From: Paracoxiella cheracis | GTDB taxonomy: Bacteria; Pseudomonadota; Gammaproteobacteria; Coxiellales; Coxiellaceae | DNA length: 64,000 bases | NCBI RefSeq assembly: GCF_049348705.1 | Contig: NZ_CP186485.1 | Location: 1,426,001-1,490,000 of the forward strand | Direction of reading: 5' to 3' | Part shown: positions 20,825 to 29,987 of the stretch, in pieces | Position numbering within the stretch: position 1 is the stretch's first letter | How the letters are laid out: each line of letters starts with the position of its first letter | Program-made: the position numbers and the translations under genes | The notes under the pieces: model-generated | Told to the model about the DNA's origin: nothing | The model's database searches: none | Seen by the model: the letters and a program-made list of their open reading frames with translations, nothing else

Positions 20825-20956
20825 GTGTGAGCAGCTATCGGTTTTCCCATCTTCAGGCTATAATTATCTCTATATCTCTATTGGTATACCATCCTAAACC
20901 GACTCACGGACAGACCCTACTGACCATTGATTGGCCGCGCAGAACAGAGGCGATGC

Positions 20957-22657
20957 ATGTTACAGTTTGAATTTAAGAAAGATAAAGACGGCAAAGAATA
21001 CGTCGAGACATCCATAAGTGGTAAGGCATTATTGACGATTCCTCAGTTGAATAAAGGGACCGCTTTCACGCGTGAAGAACGCTTAGCATTCGATTTGATT
21101 GGCAAATTACCCAACAAAATCGAAACGCTAGATGAGCAAATCCAACGCGCTTATCTACAATATAAATCTTTTGAGGAACAAATTAATCGCAACGTCTATT
21201 TAAATCACTTATTAAATACCAACCAAGTTTTATTTTACGCACTGATTGAAAAACATTTGCGAGAAATGTTACCCACTATCTACACCCCCATTGTGGGCAA
21301 TGCCGTTAAAGTCTTTAACCGTAAATTTATGCACCCGCGCGGACTTTATATTTCCTATGAAGATCGCGACCATATCGAAAAAATATTAGATAACCGATCA
21401 AACCCTAACATTAACCTTATTGTTGTCAGTGACGGTGAAGGTGTGTTGGGCATCGGCGACCAAGGTGTGGGCGCGATGGCGATTCCTGTTGCAAAGCTCA
21501 TGGTTTACACCGCCATGGCTGGCATTAATCCACTCAACACGCTACCCATCATGTTGGATGCCGGCACTAACAATAAAAATTTATTAAACGATCCGCTGTA
21601 TTTAGGGTGGCGACACCCGCGCTTAACCGGCGAAGAATACGCTGAGTTCATCGAAAAATTTACCACAGCCGTTCAAAAGAAATGTCCCAATGCTTTTTTG
21701 CACTGGGAAGATTTCGGTCGTACCAACGCCTATCAAAACTTAATTAAATACCGCTATAAAATGTGTAGCTTCAACGATGACATTCAAGGAACAGGAGTTG
21801 TAGCTAACGCTGCTGTGTTGGCAGCGCTCAACAACACCGGCACACCATTAGCAGAGCAACGCATCGTTATTTTTGGCGCGGGTACAGCCGGCATGGGTGT
21901 GACCGACAATTTATGCAAGGCTTTATGTCGCAGTGGTTTATCCGAAGAAGAAGCACGAAAACGATTTTGGCTGGTCGATAAAGAAGGTTTGTTAACAGAG
22001 CGTGTGAGTGACATCACACCATCACAGCAACCGTTTGTTCGACAATCCTCTGAAATTGATGCTTGGCAAGTAAACGATAAAACGCACGTTTCTTTACTTG
22101 ATGTTATTGAAAATGTAAAACCGACTATTTTATTTGGATGCTCTGCCAGACGCGGCGCGTTCAACGAAACGATCGTAAAAACCATGGCAAAATACGTCGA
22201 AAAACCGATTATTTTTCCACTTTCAAACCCCACTGAAAAAAGCGAAGCCAAACCAAAAGATTTATTAACCTGGACCGATGGCAAAGCATTAATCGCGACC
22301 GGCAGTCCATTTGATGATGTAGAATATCACAATCAATCTTTCCCAATCAGTCAATGCAATAATTACCTCGCCTTTCCTGGCATTGGATTGGGCGTTATCT
22401 CGGTGAAACCCAAATTCGTAACCGATGACATGTTGTGGGCAGCAAGTGCAGCGTTGAGTCAGTATGCAGACCCTAAAACACGCAGCTTACTTCCCAAAAT
22501 AGAGCAAGGACGCGAAGCTTCGCGACAAGTTGCCATTGCCGTAGCAAAAGCAGCTATCGACGAAGGCGTTGCAACCGTCAAGTCGAAAAAATCCGTCACC
22601 GACCTCGTCGATGAAAATATCTGGGAGCCACATTATTTACCCTATCGACTTGTTTAG
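20957..22657 (+). CDS. maeA: NAD-dependent malic enzyme
   Basis: The enzyme has about 566 residues. It has YTPIVGNAV, SDGEGVLGIGDQG, the metal site ending FNDDIQGTG, and the NAD motif IFGAGTAGMG near residue 310. These are hallmarks of large-subunit malic enzymes that decarboxylate malate to pyruvate; length and motifs match the NAD-linked MaeA/SfcA group. I prefer the ATG at 20957 over a TTG at 20927 because AGAGG lies about ten bases before it. Confidence 0.92.
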   Translation: MLQFEFKKDKDGKEYVETSISGKALLTIPQLNKGTAFTREERLAFDLIGKLPNKIETLDEQIQRAYLQYKSFEEQINRNVYLNHLLNTNQVLFYALIEKHLREMLPTIYTPIVGNAVKVFNRKFMHPRGLYISYEDRDHIEKILDNRSNPNINLIVVSDGEGVLGIGDQGVGAMAIPVAKLMVYTAMAGINPLNTLPIMLDAGTNNKNLLNDPLYLGWRHPRLTGEEYAEFIEKFTTAVQKKCPNAFLHWEDFGRTNAYQNLIKYRYKMCSFNDDIQGTGVVANAAVLAALNNTGTPLAEQRIVIFGAGTAGMGVTDNLCKALCRSGLSEEEARKRFWLVDKEGLLTERVSDITPSQQPFVRQSSEIDAWQVNDKTHVSLLDVIENVKPTILFGCSARRGAFNETIVKTMAKYVEKPIIFPLSNPTEKSEAKPKDLLTWTDGKALIATGSPFDDVEYHNQSFPISQCNNYLAFPGIGLGVISVKPKFVTDDMLWAASAALSQYADPKTRSLLPKIEQGREASRQVAIAVAKAAIDEGVATVKSKKSVTDLVDENIWEPHYLPYRLV

Positions 22658-22761
22658 CTAATTAAATAGTATTTCAATTGCAGCAGAATGCTGCCTGCTT
22701 GAGGTTCCTCGCATTGCTCGGAATGACGTCGTTTTTTTTCATCCCTGGTAACGGTTTGGAT

Positions 22762-22800
22762 CCCGGATAATTTTGCATATCCTGATGCAAAATTTCCGGG
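22762..22800. repeat. REP-like palindrome
   Basis: CCCGGATAATTTTGCAT is followed after six bases by ATGCAAAATTTCCGGG. It is flanked by further short REP-like text such as CTCGGAATGACG (about 22720) and GTCATCCCGAATGAAATGAG (about 23050). The 470-base gap after maeA holds only such repeats and no gene. Confidence 0.65.
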
Positions 22801-22839
22801 ATGACGAGGTTAGGTTAAGTCATCCACTCTCAAACAGCA

Positions 22840-22966
22840 TTTCAATTGCGGCAAAGAGAAAGAGTCCGTGTTTTAGGGCGTTAGTGCCAGGATGGCACTA
22901 AGCAGCCATGGATGGCGATTCCCGAAAAACACGGACTCTTTCTCGTACTGGCAAGCAATTGAAATT
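22840..22966. repeat. Palindromic repeat with TTTCAATTGC ends and a long internal stem
   Basis: The ends are TTTCAATTGCGGC and AGCAATTGAAATT. Inside, GAAAGAGTCCGTGTTTT pairs with AAAACACGGACTCTTTC across about 50 bases. It is the longest member of the repeat class also seen at 739-842. A transcript would fold into a stable rod. Confidence 0.7.
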
Positions 22967-23129
22967 CAAGATTACGCAACCACAACATAGTGCTACACGT
23001 TTGAGACTCCTAGCTTCGCTCGGAGTGACGTGATTTTTTTCCCATCACATGTCATCCCGAATGAAATGAGGGATCTCATGACTACACGTCGCTGTCACTC
23101 CCAATCCCCCATTTTTGTCTATACTAACC

Positions 23130-24272
23130 TCAGTTCTGGATAACTGCGTATAAATTATTCTTTATATTGTTGGTTTTTATTCCTGGTTTGTTTGGTCGCC
23201 AAGAATAGGCAATTAGCGCTGCAAGGGTATTGACTAAAAAATTAACAAGCGTGTCGCGATGCTCGTGATAGATTATTGCCATCCCTGTCAATAATCGACT
23301 CGCAATACGCGACAACTTAAATAGCCGCGGACGTCCTCGTCGCCCGCGCTCCGCGACCTCACGGCTCGACTACGCACGGGCTCTCAAATGACTTGACGGC
23401 TCGTAAAGATTTTTTGCAGTCGCTTACGCTCGGCAAAAAATCCGAGCCTACCGCGGAATACGCGCCTTCGCTTCGCTCTCCATGGCGCGCATCGTCGGAC
23501 TACGATGACGCGAATGCTCAACATGATACAAGTTTTTCAACTGATCGATAATCGTTTCTACGATGCCACGTTGTTTTAGGAAAAACTTTTCAAATGCAGA
23601 AAGCATTTTGTTCTTCATATTTTTACGGACTTTTGTCACAAATTTTAAATCGTGTTTTGCCAAATCGTCCGCAAGATCTTTTCCAAGATACCCTTTATCG
23701 CCAGCGCCCAACCCCTTTAAATTAGCCATTAATTTTCTAACAACAGCGCGATCATCCACGTTCCCTTTCGTTAAACAAAAACGGATTAATTCCCCTTGAT
23801 GATTAATCACAATATGTAGTTTAAAGCCGTAAACCCAGCCCATTGTGCTTTTACTGCGTTTAGCAATGCCTTTGAAAACCTTGTTTCGATAAATTCGTTT
23901 ATTGTGGCATACGCGTAGTGTAGTTGAGTCAATATAATACAATCCCGTGTGTTTGCCCTTTCTCGAAAGCAAATAGGCGGCGAGCATCATTAGCGCTGCT
24001 GATTGGCAGGCGACAAAACGTGTGTAACTCAGCGCCGTAGGAAAATACTTCTTCATGTCTTGTAAAACACATCCACAATAAAAATCCTTAAATGTGCGAT
24101 AGTGACTCATTTGAAACAACACAATGATGGTGCCAATTTCAGACAAGCTCATTTGCATCGCTCGATCTCGTTTTCTGTCTGGGTTCGGTAGCAAATACTT
24201 TGATTGACCTTTCAAATAATCCTTGCAAAAATCATCCATATCACAAAAAATCTCCGTGACCGGTGCCAACAT
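23130..24272 (-). pseudogene. IS982-family transposase, interrupted by element B
   Basis: The first part (24272 to 23495) reads MLAPVTEIFCDMDDF through ...HSRHRSP and contains a DDE-type core (YYIDSTTLRVC, GDKGYLGK). It is interrupted by 249 bases. The frame resumes exactly at 23245 with [16 protein letters not shown] and ends in AVIQN at 23130, inside the terminal repeat. The two parts sum to 894 bases (297 residues), identical to the sum of the three parts of copy 2. Read without splicing, the protein ends 15 residues into element B. Confidence 0.88.
23246..23494 (-). mobile_element. Intervening element B, copy 1 (249 bp), sense within transposase
   Basis: The minus strand starts CGATGCGCGCC and ends GCGACACGCTTG. 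The empty site in copy 2 (TCCGATTAATT) shows a clean insertion between TCCGA and TTAATT with no duplication and no loss. It enters after the first base of a codon. All three frames are closed by stops. It is much richer in GC than its surroundings. Predicted helices: ATGCGCGCC/GGCGCGTAT, GGCTCG-GATTTTTTGC/GCAAAAAATC-CGAGCC, GCCCG/CGGGC, CCGTG/CGCGG, and a 60-base 3' hairpin bounded by TGTCGCG/CGCGACA. Confidence 0.9.
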
Positions 24273-24371
24273 GATTAACTCCTGTTACATTATTTAGCTG
24301 TAATTTTGGAGCTAAATTTTAGCGGTTCCGGTCTTTTTTTCAATTATTTCATTCACTTATTCCTTTTCTTA

Positions 24372-24653
24372 CCGATGCGAGCCATGGAGAGGCGAAGCCG
24401 ATGGCGAGTATTCCGCGGCAGCCGCCGATTTTTGACAGAGCGGAGTGCCGAAGGAACGGAGTTCCGTAGGCAGCGTAGCGAGTGGCAAAAATCTGTAGGC
24501 GGCGTCGAGTCATCTGGAGACAGTGCGCAGTCGGCCGCGAGGTCGCGGAGCGCTGTCGACGGGGACGTCCGCGGCTATTTAGGTTGTCGCGTATTGCGAG
24601 TCGATTATTGACAGGGATGCCAATAATCTATCACGAGCATCGCGACACACTTC
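24372..24653 (+). mobile_element. Intervening element A, copy 1 (282 bp), in IS982 end next to acnA
   Basis: It starts CCGATGCGAGCC and ends GCGACACACTTC. IS982 copy 2 supplies the empty site, TTCTTATACAG, so the insertion lies between CTTA and TACAG with no duplication. It is in the non-coding 5' end of the IS, antisense to the transposase but sense to acnA 65 bases downstream. It is the only one of the six copies that is not inside a coding sequence. Confidence 0.9.
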
Positions 24654-24667
24654 TACAGAACTCAGGT

Positions 24668-24673
24668 TATACT
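24668..24673 (+). promoter_or_regulatory. Probable acnA -10 hexamer, duplicated by IS982 insertion
   Basis: TATACT lies 51 bases before the acnA start. The same TATACTA occurs at 23120-23126 on the other side of the IS, as the target duplication. The natural -35 region is therefore now 1.5 kb away, and any -35 must come from the IS or element A. No strong TTGACA sits at the right spacing. Confidence 0.5.
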
Positions 24674-24718
24674 ATTAAGAGACTTAAAACAGAATCTGTT
24701 CAAAAGGAGCATGACTGG

Positions 24719-26671
24719 ATGGCAATGAATGTCACGCAAAAGCTGATCAAGGACCACCTCATCGAGGGCGAGATGATTCCCGGTACGGAAATAGCCCTCA
24801 AAATAGACCAAACTTTATGTCAGGACGCCACGGGAACACTGGTCATGTTAGAACTGGAATCCATGGGTCTTGAACGCACCAAAGCCGAGCTCTCGGCACA
24901 GTATGTCGATCACAACTTAATTCAAGAAGACTTTAAAAATCCCGACGATCATTTATTCCTGGAAAGCGCTGCGAAACGTTTTGGCTTTTATTTTAGCCGC
25001 CCCGGCAACGGTGTCAGCCATCCCGTTCACATGCAAAACTTTGGCAGACCCGGCAAAACATTAACGGGCTCCGACAGCCACACCTGTGCTGGTGGATCGC
25101 TCGGCATGATCGCGATCGGTGCAGGCGGACTCGAAGTCGCCATGGCCATTGCGGGTCATCCGCTATACATCAAAATGCCTAAAGTCTTGGGCGTTAAACT
25201 CACTGGCAAATTACCGGACTGGGTTAGCGCCAAAGATATTATTTTAGAAATGTTGCGTCGCTATAACGTTAAAGGTGGTGTGGGTTATATCATCGAATAT
25301 TATGGCCCCGGACTAAAACATTTAACAGCCATGGATCGCCACGTCATTGCAAACATGGGGCAAGAGTTGGGAGCAACTACGACCGTTTTTCCTTCGGATG
25401 AAATTACACGTGAATTTTTAAAAAGCGAAGGTCGGGGAAAAGATTGGATAAAATTAGAGGCTGACAAAGGCGCAACTTACGACACCGATGATGAAATTAA
25501 TTTATCAAAATTAATACCCTTAATCGCAATGCCATCGAGCCCCGGAAAAGTTGTGCCGGTGAGAGATGTCGCGGGCCAAGAAATTTATCAGGCTTATGTT
25601 GGATCATCTGCAAACCCCGGTTATCGCGATTATGCTGTCGCAGCCGAAATGGTTAAAGGCAAAACCATAAAAAATGGCGTGTCTTTCGATATTAATCCAT
25701 CGTCGCGAACAATACTGGAAGAATTAGTGCGCGATGGTTATATGGCGAATTTAATTCACGCCGGCGCGCGTATTCATCAGGCCGGGTGTAACGGTTGTAT
25801 CGGTATGGGTCAAGCCCCTGCTTCCGGTCGCAACAGTTTGCGCACGGTACCGCGCAATTTTCCGGGACGCTCAGGAACACCTGATGATAAAGTTTTTCTT
25901 TGCAGTCCTGAAACTGCAACCGCGTCTGCACTGTATGGTGTGATTACCGATCCGCGCGACATGGAGATGCCCTACCCTAAAATAAAATTACCGAAAAAAC
26001 GCATTATCAATACTGAATCGCTTGAAACACCGCTACCACCGGAAACCGCCAAACAAGTGCCGCTGATAAAAGGCCCCAATATTGTAAGTTTACCGGAGTT
26101 AGAACCGTTGCCCAATTCGTTTGAGTTTCCAGTTTCATTGAAAGTAGGAGAAAATATTTCAACCGATGAAATTTCACCGGCCGGCAACAAAGTGTTGCCG
26201 TATCGCAGCAACATTCCCAAAATTGCCGAATTTACTTATCGCCTTGTCGATCCAGAATTTGTGCCACGCGCTATTGAGTTACGCGATAAAATTGGTGGTC
26301 ACATTATTGTGGGCGATGAGAATTACGGCCAAGGTTCTAGTCGCGAACATGCAGCATTAGCCCCACGATTTTTAGGACTTCGCGTCGTCATTGCAAAAAG
26401 TTTTGCGCGCATCCATTGGCAAAATTTAGTGAATTTTGGTGTGCTGCCATTAACCTTCGTCAATCCGAAAGATTACGATGACATTGTTCAAGGTGATGTC
26501 CTTGTCATCGATGACGTGTATCGACAGTTAGACAATGAGAGCGGCAATATTGATGCCACTATTAAAAATAAAAATAAAGCGATTAAATTACATCAAGATT
26601 TATCGCATCGCCAAAAAGAAATAATCAAGCTAGGAAGTTTGATTAATTGGACGAAACAACATGGATTTTAA
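24719..26671 (+). CDS. Aconitate hydratase (about 650-residue type)
   Basis: The real protein starts MAMNVTQKLIKDHLIEG at 24719, with AAGGAG nine bases upstream. The longer open frame upstream reads through element A and is not native. Iron-sulphur ligands are seen in SDSHTCAGGSLGM and GCNGCIGMGQA, and the swivel domain has ENYGQGSSREHAALAPRFLG. The length suggests the shorter aconitase type seen in Aquifex and mitochondria-like lineages rather than the 890-residue AcnA. It interconverts citrate and isocitrate. Its promoter region is interrupted by IS982. Confidence 0.9.
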   Translation: MAMNVTQKLIKDHLIEGEMIPGTEIALKIDQTLCQDATGTLVMLELESMGLERTKAELSAQYVDHNLIQEDFKNPDDHLFLESAAKRFGFYFSRPGNGVSHPVHMQNFGRPGKTLTGSDSHTCAGGSLGMIAIGAGGLEVAMAIAGHPLYIKMPKVLGVKLTGKLPDWVSAKDIILEMLRRYNVKGGVGYIIEYYGPGLKHLTAMDRHVIANMGQELGATTTVFPSDEITREFLKSEGRGKDWIKLEADKGATYDTDDEINLSKLIPLIAMPSSPGKVVPVRDVAGQEIYQAYVGSSANPGYRDYAVAAEMVKGKTIKNGVSFDINPSSRTILEELVRDGYMANLIHAGARIHQAGCNGCIGMGQAPASGRNSLRTVPRNFPGRSGTPDDKVFLCSPETATASALYGVITDPRDMEMPYPKIKLPKKRIINTESLETPLPPETAKQVPLIKGPNIVSLPELEPLPNSFEFPVSLKVGENISTDEISPAGNKVLPYRSNIPKIAEFTYRLVDPEFVPRAIELRDKIGGHIIVGDENYGQGSSREHAALAPRFLGLRVVIAKSFARIHWQNLVNFGVLPLTFVNPKDYDDIVQGDVLVIDDVYRQLDNESGNIDATIKNKNKAIKLHQDLSHRQKEIIKLGSLINWTKQHGF

Positions 26672-26701
26672 TAGTTCAACCTTAGGACCGAGAGAAACAT
26701 C

Positions 26702-26736
26702 AGAAAGCGCCTTACTCTTAGGTAAGGTGCTTTTCT
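26702..26736. terminator. Bidirectional hairpin terminator between acnA and the MATE gene
   Basis: AGAAAGCGCCTTAC and GTAAGGTGCTTTTCT form a long stem with one G-U type mismatch and a six-base loop. It follows the acnA stop by 30 bases. The loop also contains the stop codon of the convergent MATE gene (TAA on the minus strand at 26718-26720). IS256 has inserted at its right edge. Confidence 0.75.
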
Positions 26737-26739
26737 GAA

Positions 26740-28176
26740 GGGTCTGTAAATAAGATTGTGTAAATGCGATAGTCAGGGAAAGGTCGTTAAAATTATACGG
26801 AGTCTTTGACTATGGCAATGAAAACCAATAAATTAGGTCCACAGGTTGTGGAATATTTTCTCAAACATACCAAGACCGCATCTGATATTTTCGGTGATAC
26901 TGGTTTGTTAAAGGAGTTAAAAAAGGCACTGACGGAGCGTATTCTGGAAGGGGAGCTGACGGACGCGCTGGGTTATGCAAAACACGAAGTGTCTGGCAAC
27001 AATAGTGGTAATTCCCGCAATGGGCACAGCCAAAAAACGATCAAAACAACAGATGGCGAGATGACCATTGAGGTTCCTCGTGATCGTAACAATGAGTTTG
27101 TACCGCAATTGATTCCAAAACATCAAACCCGCTTTGATGATTTGGATGACAAAATTATGAGTCTTTATGCACGGGGTATGACTACCCGTGATATTCAAGA
27201 TCAGTTGAAAGATTTGTATGGCACAACTATTTGTTCGAGTCTCATTTCTACAGTAACCAACGAAGTGATTGAAGAAGTGAAGGCTTGGCAAAGTCGTCCG
27301 TTGGACAAGGTGTATCCGATTGTGTATTTGGACGCTTTAGTGATTAAAGTGCAGCAAGATAAAAAGGTTATCAATAAGGCATTGTATTTGGCTTTAGGAA
27401 TTAATATCGATGGGCAAAAAGAATTGCTAGGTATTTGGATTAGCCAAAATGAGGGCGCTAAATTCTGGTTGAATGTATTAACGGAGTTAAAAAATCGAGG
27501 CCTAGAAGATATCCTGATTTGTTGCGTTGACGGGCTAACGGGCTTTCCTGATGCGATTGGCGCTGTGTATCCTAACACTCAAGTACAGCTTTGCATTGTA
27601 CACATGGTGCGGAATTCATTGCGCTATGTGGGTTGGAAAAAGAAAAAAGAAGTGGCCGCTGACTTAAAAGCTATTTATTCGGCCAGTACGGTTGAAGAAG
27701 CAGAATTGGCGCTGACGAGTTTCTCTGAGAAATGGGATGCTGAATTTCCCTCGATTGCCAAAAGTTGGTTGACTCATTGGGAGCGCATTGTGCCATTTTT
27801 TGCTTATCCGGCAGAAATTCGGAGGGTGATTTATACCACTAACGCTATTGAATCACTGAACATGAGTATCCGAAAAGTTATTAAAAATAAACGAGTTTTT
27901 CCGTCGGACGATGCCGCTTTAAAACAACTCTATTTAGGGTTAAAAAATATAGCCAAAAAATGGACCATGCCGATTCGAGACTGGGGTGCCGCCATGAATC
28001 GTTTTGCCCTTATGTTTGAAGATCGCCTGGCGGATTTTGTATAAAACTTAAAATTCATAAGAGAGGAAATTAATTTGAACGCAATGTAGTTTTTGATAAA
28101 ATTAAAAAATCAGTTAACACAATGGCTGATTCATAATTCTGACTGACGCGATTTACACAAACTAATAAACAGTCCC
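26740..28176 (+). mobile_element. IS256-family insertion sequence, apparently intact
   Basis: The ends are GGGTCTGTAAATAAGATTGTG and, inverted, GGGACTGTTTATTAGTTTGTG. An 8-bp target duplication TTTCTGAA flanks it (26732-26739 and 28177-28184). Joining the flanks across the IS restores the MATE C-terminus in frame (...VGSEKHLT stop), so the IS entered six codons before the MATE stop. Confidence 0.92.
26806..28044 (+). CDS. IS256/Mutator-type transposase
   Basis: The 412-residue protein has the Mutator-family features RNGHSQKTIKT, MSLYARGMTTRDIQ, the first catalytic Asp in VYLDALVIK, the second in CCVDGLTGFPDAI, and the CIVHMVRNSLRYV segment. The C-terminal region RRVIYTTNAIESLN carries the last acidic residue. 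It is full length for the family and has no stop or frameshift, so it is probably active. The frame opens with an ATG at 26812 two codons after the listed start. Confidence 0.93.
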   Translation: MTMAMKTNKLGPQVVEYFLKHTKTASDIFGDTGLLKELKKALTERILEGELTDALGYAKHEVSGNNSGNSRNGHSQKTIKTTDGEMTIEVPRDRNNEFVPQLIPKHQTRFDDLDDKIMSLYARGMTTRDIQDQLKDLYGTTICSSLISTVTNEVIEEVKAWQSRPLDKVYPIVYLDALVIKVQQDKKVINKALYLALGINIDGQKELLGIWISQNEGAKFWLNVLTELKNRGLEDILICCVDGLTGFPDAIGAVYPNTQVQLCIVHMVRNSLRYVGWKKKKEVAADLKAIYSASTVEEAELALTSFSEKWDAEFPSIAKSWLTHWERIVPFFAYPAEIRRVIYTTNAIESLNMSIRKVIKNKRVFPSDDAALKQLYLGLKNIAKKWTMPIRDWGAAMNRFALMFEDRLADFV

Positions 28177-28266
28177 TTTCTGAACCCACAAGGCTAGCGA
28201 CTTTGCGCCGCCACCACATATATACCGTAATCGCACCCAAACACAATGCCACAGCCAACCCTAACC
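28177..28266 (-). pseudogene. C-terminal remnant of a MATE-type efflux gene
   Basis: Reading leftward from 28264 gives LGLAVALCLGAITVYMWWRR then KVASLVGSE, a final membrane helix with a basic end. Across IS256 it continues KHLT and stops at 26718. Its upstream edge is the 1,721-bp IS at 28267. It pairs with the N-terminal MATE piece at 29988-30680, now in the opposite orientation. About 150 codons between the two parts are missing. Confidence 0.7.
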
Positions 28267-29987
28267 TTGGACTTTGGATAAATAAAATCCCTTGCCAGTT
28301 AGGACAATAATCAAAAAATGTGAGTTTCTAAATCTTAACCTGTTTTTTGCAGCAATTCGTAGAATTGCTCAGGTGTAAAATTTATTTTATCCAACCATGA
28401 TTTTACTATCCCAATCAAATCCTCTATTTTTTCAGGGTCTGAGTTTTGCGTCTTTTCTTCAGTCCTCTGAATCGTTTTAATTTTTGAGTTGCTATTTTTG
28501 AAAATAGCAGGATGTCGCGTGCGTTTCCCCTGCGTATCACCTTTGGTTCTGCCTTGCGGATTACCGCGTGGTTTGCAGAGATTAGCAGGCGTGCCAACGG
28601 TATCAAGCACCGTAGAAAAACCCCGTTGCGTTTGTGAAGGGGTCGCAGTTATTGATGGTTTTTCGTTATCCACTTGGAAGCTCGGCAAATACCGCTCCCA
28701 TTTTTTCGGTAAAATCGGGGCAAGATTCCTCGCTAGATAAAGTTGCGTATACGCTAATGCTGTCATCCGCCACCAATCTTCTTCGTGCTTAACATCCGGT
28801 GTTTGGTATCGGTCAAATAACAGTTTGTCTTTACCAAAACGAAAGTAGTGTTCAATGTCATAGCGTCTATCGTAATAGTGATAGGCTTCTAATGCTGTGA
28901 TTTCATTACGTCGTTCACCAGCGAGTCCTAACCAGAGTGGATTTTTATATAAAGATTTACCGTTAGCATCAACCGCAACCAATTGCACAACAGTAACAGG
29001 ATGCTCATATCCTTTAAATTGCTTTGAACCACGCAGTAATTGGTCACGCCATATTTTAATCTCCAATTGGTAAGTTTTGCCACTGCGGGTTGTAATGGGT
29101 TGCTGCACAATCTCATCGGATTCACGGTGAGTCGTGCTGTCGTTTAGTTTCATCGCATCACCATAGCGTTTTATACTTCCTGAGGTATTATCTTCTATTG
29201 ATGCGGGCGCGAAAACATTACGGGTACTGTTAAAACGGAAAAGATGTACCCAATTGGGATTTTCGCTAACCAGTTTACGGCAAGCTTCTGTACCATATTT
29301 TGAATCAGCCACGCTAACCACCAATTTATGAGTAAGCGCTAAGTCTGCAATACAACGGTTAATTTGCTGCATCCCAACTACATTGCCTTTTTCATCGCTT
29401 TTAACGCGCCTCGTATCCAGTGGAACTAACCAATGCTTTTCTTGAGCTGCACCATCATTGGGCAATAGTGATACCGTTGAATATTCATGTCCAATGGTAA
29501 TCGGTTTGTTACCCGGTGCTGGATTAGGGCTGTAAACCACATGGCGATCTTCAACACAGTGTGCACTTTGACGCGACTGTGGTGTCGTATCCGCAATAAT
29601 GATCACACGGTCATCGCTATGACTCACATGTTCATATTGTATTTTCATCATGCTATCCCAACAATTTGCTACCGACAAACCATCGCTAATCGCATCGGTA
29701 ATACTACTGTATTCACGTTCAAAGTATGGCGATTCACATAATTCTATGGGTGTTTTGCAGCGATGGCCATGGCTTGAAAGGGCATCGAGTAAATTCATAT
29801 TGGCATCGCGTCGCGCGGGGAAGATGTTGTAGAGGAATGTACGGAATTGTTTTAGTTTTTCTGTCGCTAACATCGTTTGTTCCTTATTTTATTTTTTCGA
29901 ACAAACGTTGTTTACAACGTAAAATTTTTTTTCGGTTTCTATGTCAAGCAATTTTTAATTATTTTTATAAATTTATCCAAAGTCCAA
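28267..29987 (-). mobile_element. 1,721-bp IS4-type element, copy c1
   Basis: The ends are TTGGACTTTGGATAAAT and its inverse. Copies c1, c2 and c4 all measure exactly 1,721 bp. The immediate flanks of c1 do not match (CTAACC and TTTGAT). They match only after an inversion with c2 is undone (see findings). Confidence 0.92.
28335..29873 (-). CDS. IS4-type DDE transposase (c1)
   Basis: The 512-residue protein has catalytic Asp candidates in IIIADTTPQS and VSVADSKYGTE, and the YREK signature of IS4-like transposases in YYDRRYDIEHYFRFGK (R-x3-E-x6-K). No stops or frameshifts are present. The exact subgroup is not certain; IS4 or IS701-like are both possible. Confidence 0.9.
   Translation of the reverse strand: MLATEKLKQFRTFLYNIFPARRDANMNLLDALSSHGHRCKTPIELCESPYFEREYSSITDAISDGLSVANCWDSMMKIQYEHVSHSDDRVIIIADTTPQSRQSAHCVEDRHVVYSPNPAPGNKPITIGHEYSTVSLLPNDGAAQEKHWLVPLDTRRVKSDEKGNVVGMQQINRCIADLALTHKLVVSVADSKYGTEACRKLVSENPNWVHLFRFNSTRNVFAPASIEDNTSGSIKRYGDAMKLNDSTTHRESDEIVQQPITTRSGKTYQLEIKIWRDQLLRGSKQFKGYEHPVTVVQLVAVDANGKSLYKNPLWLGLAGERRNEITALEAYHYYDRRYDIEHYFRFGKDKLLFDRYQTPDVKHEEDWWRMTALAYTQLYLARNLAPILPKKWERYLPSFQVDNEKPSITATPSQTQRGFSTVLDTVGTPANLCKPRGNPQGRTKGDTQGKRTRHPAIFKNSNSKIKTIQRTEEKTQNSDPEKIEDLIGIVKSWLDKINFTPEQFYELLQKTG

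Larger units (their letters stand above)
23127..24667 (-). mobile_element. IS982-family insertion sequence, copy 1, carrying one B and one A element
   Basis: The terminal inverted repeats are ACCTCAGTTCTGGATAA on the left and ACCTGAGTTCTGTA on the right, the latter cut by element A. A 7-bp target duplication (TATACTA) flanks the IS at 23120-23126 and 24668-24674. Without the two nested elements it would be about 1,010 bp. It inserted into the acnA promoter region, duplicating the probable -10 hexamer. Confidence 0.9.

Noticed and set aside
23246..23494. Elements as in-frame peptide insertions like Rickettsia palindromic elements
   Set aside because: Lengths are multiples of three, but every frame contains a stop, so they cannot be carried as added peptide.
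24482..24718. N-terminal extension of aconitase and similar 'proteins' ending MRAMERR... or [11 protein letters not shown]...
   Set aside because: These frames lie wholly inside elements A and B and recur at every copy; they are by-products of a GC-rich repeat, not genes.
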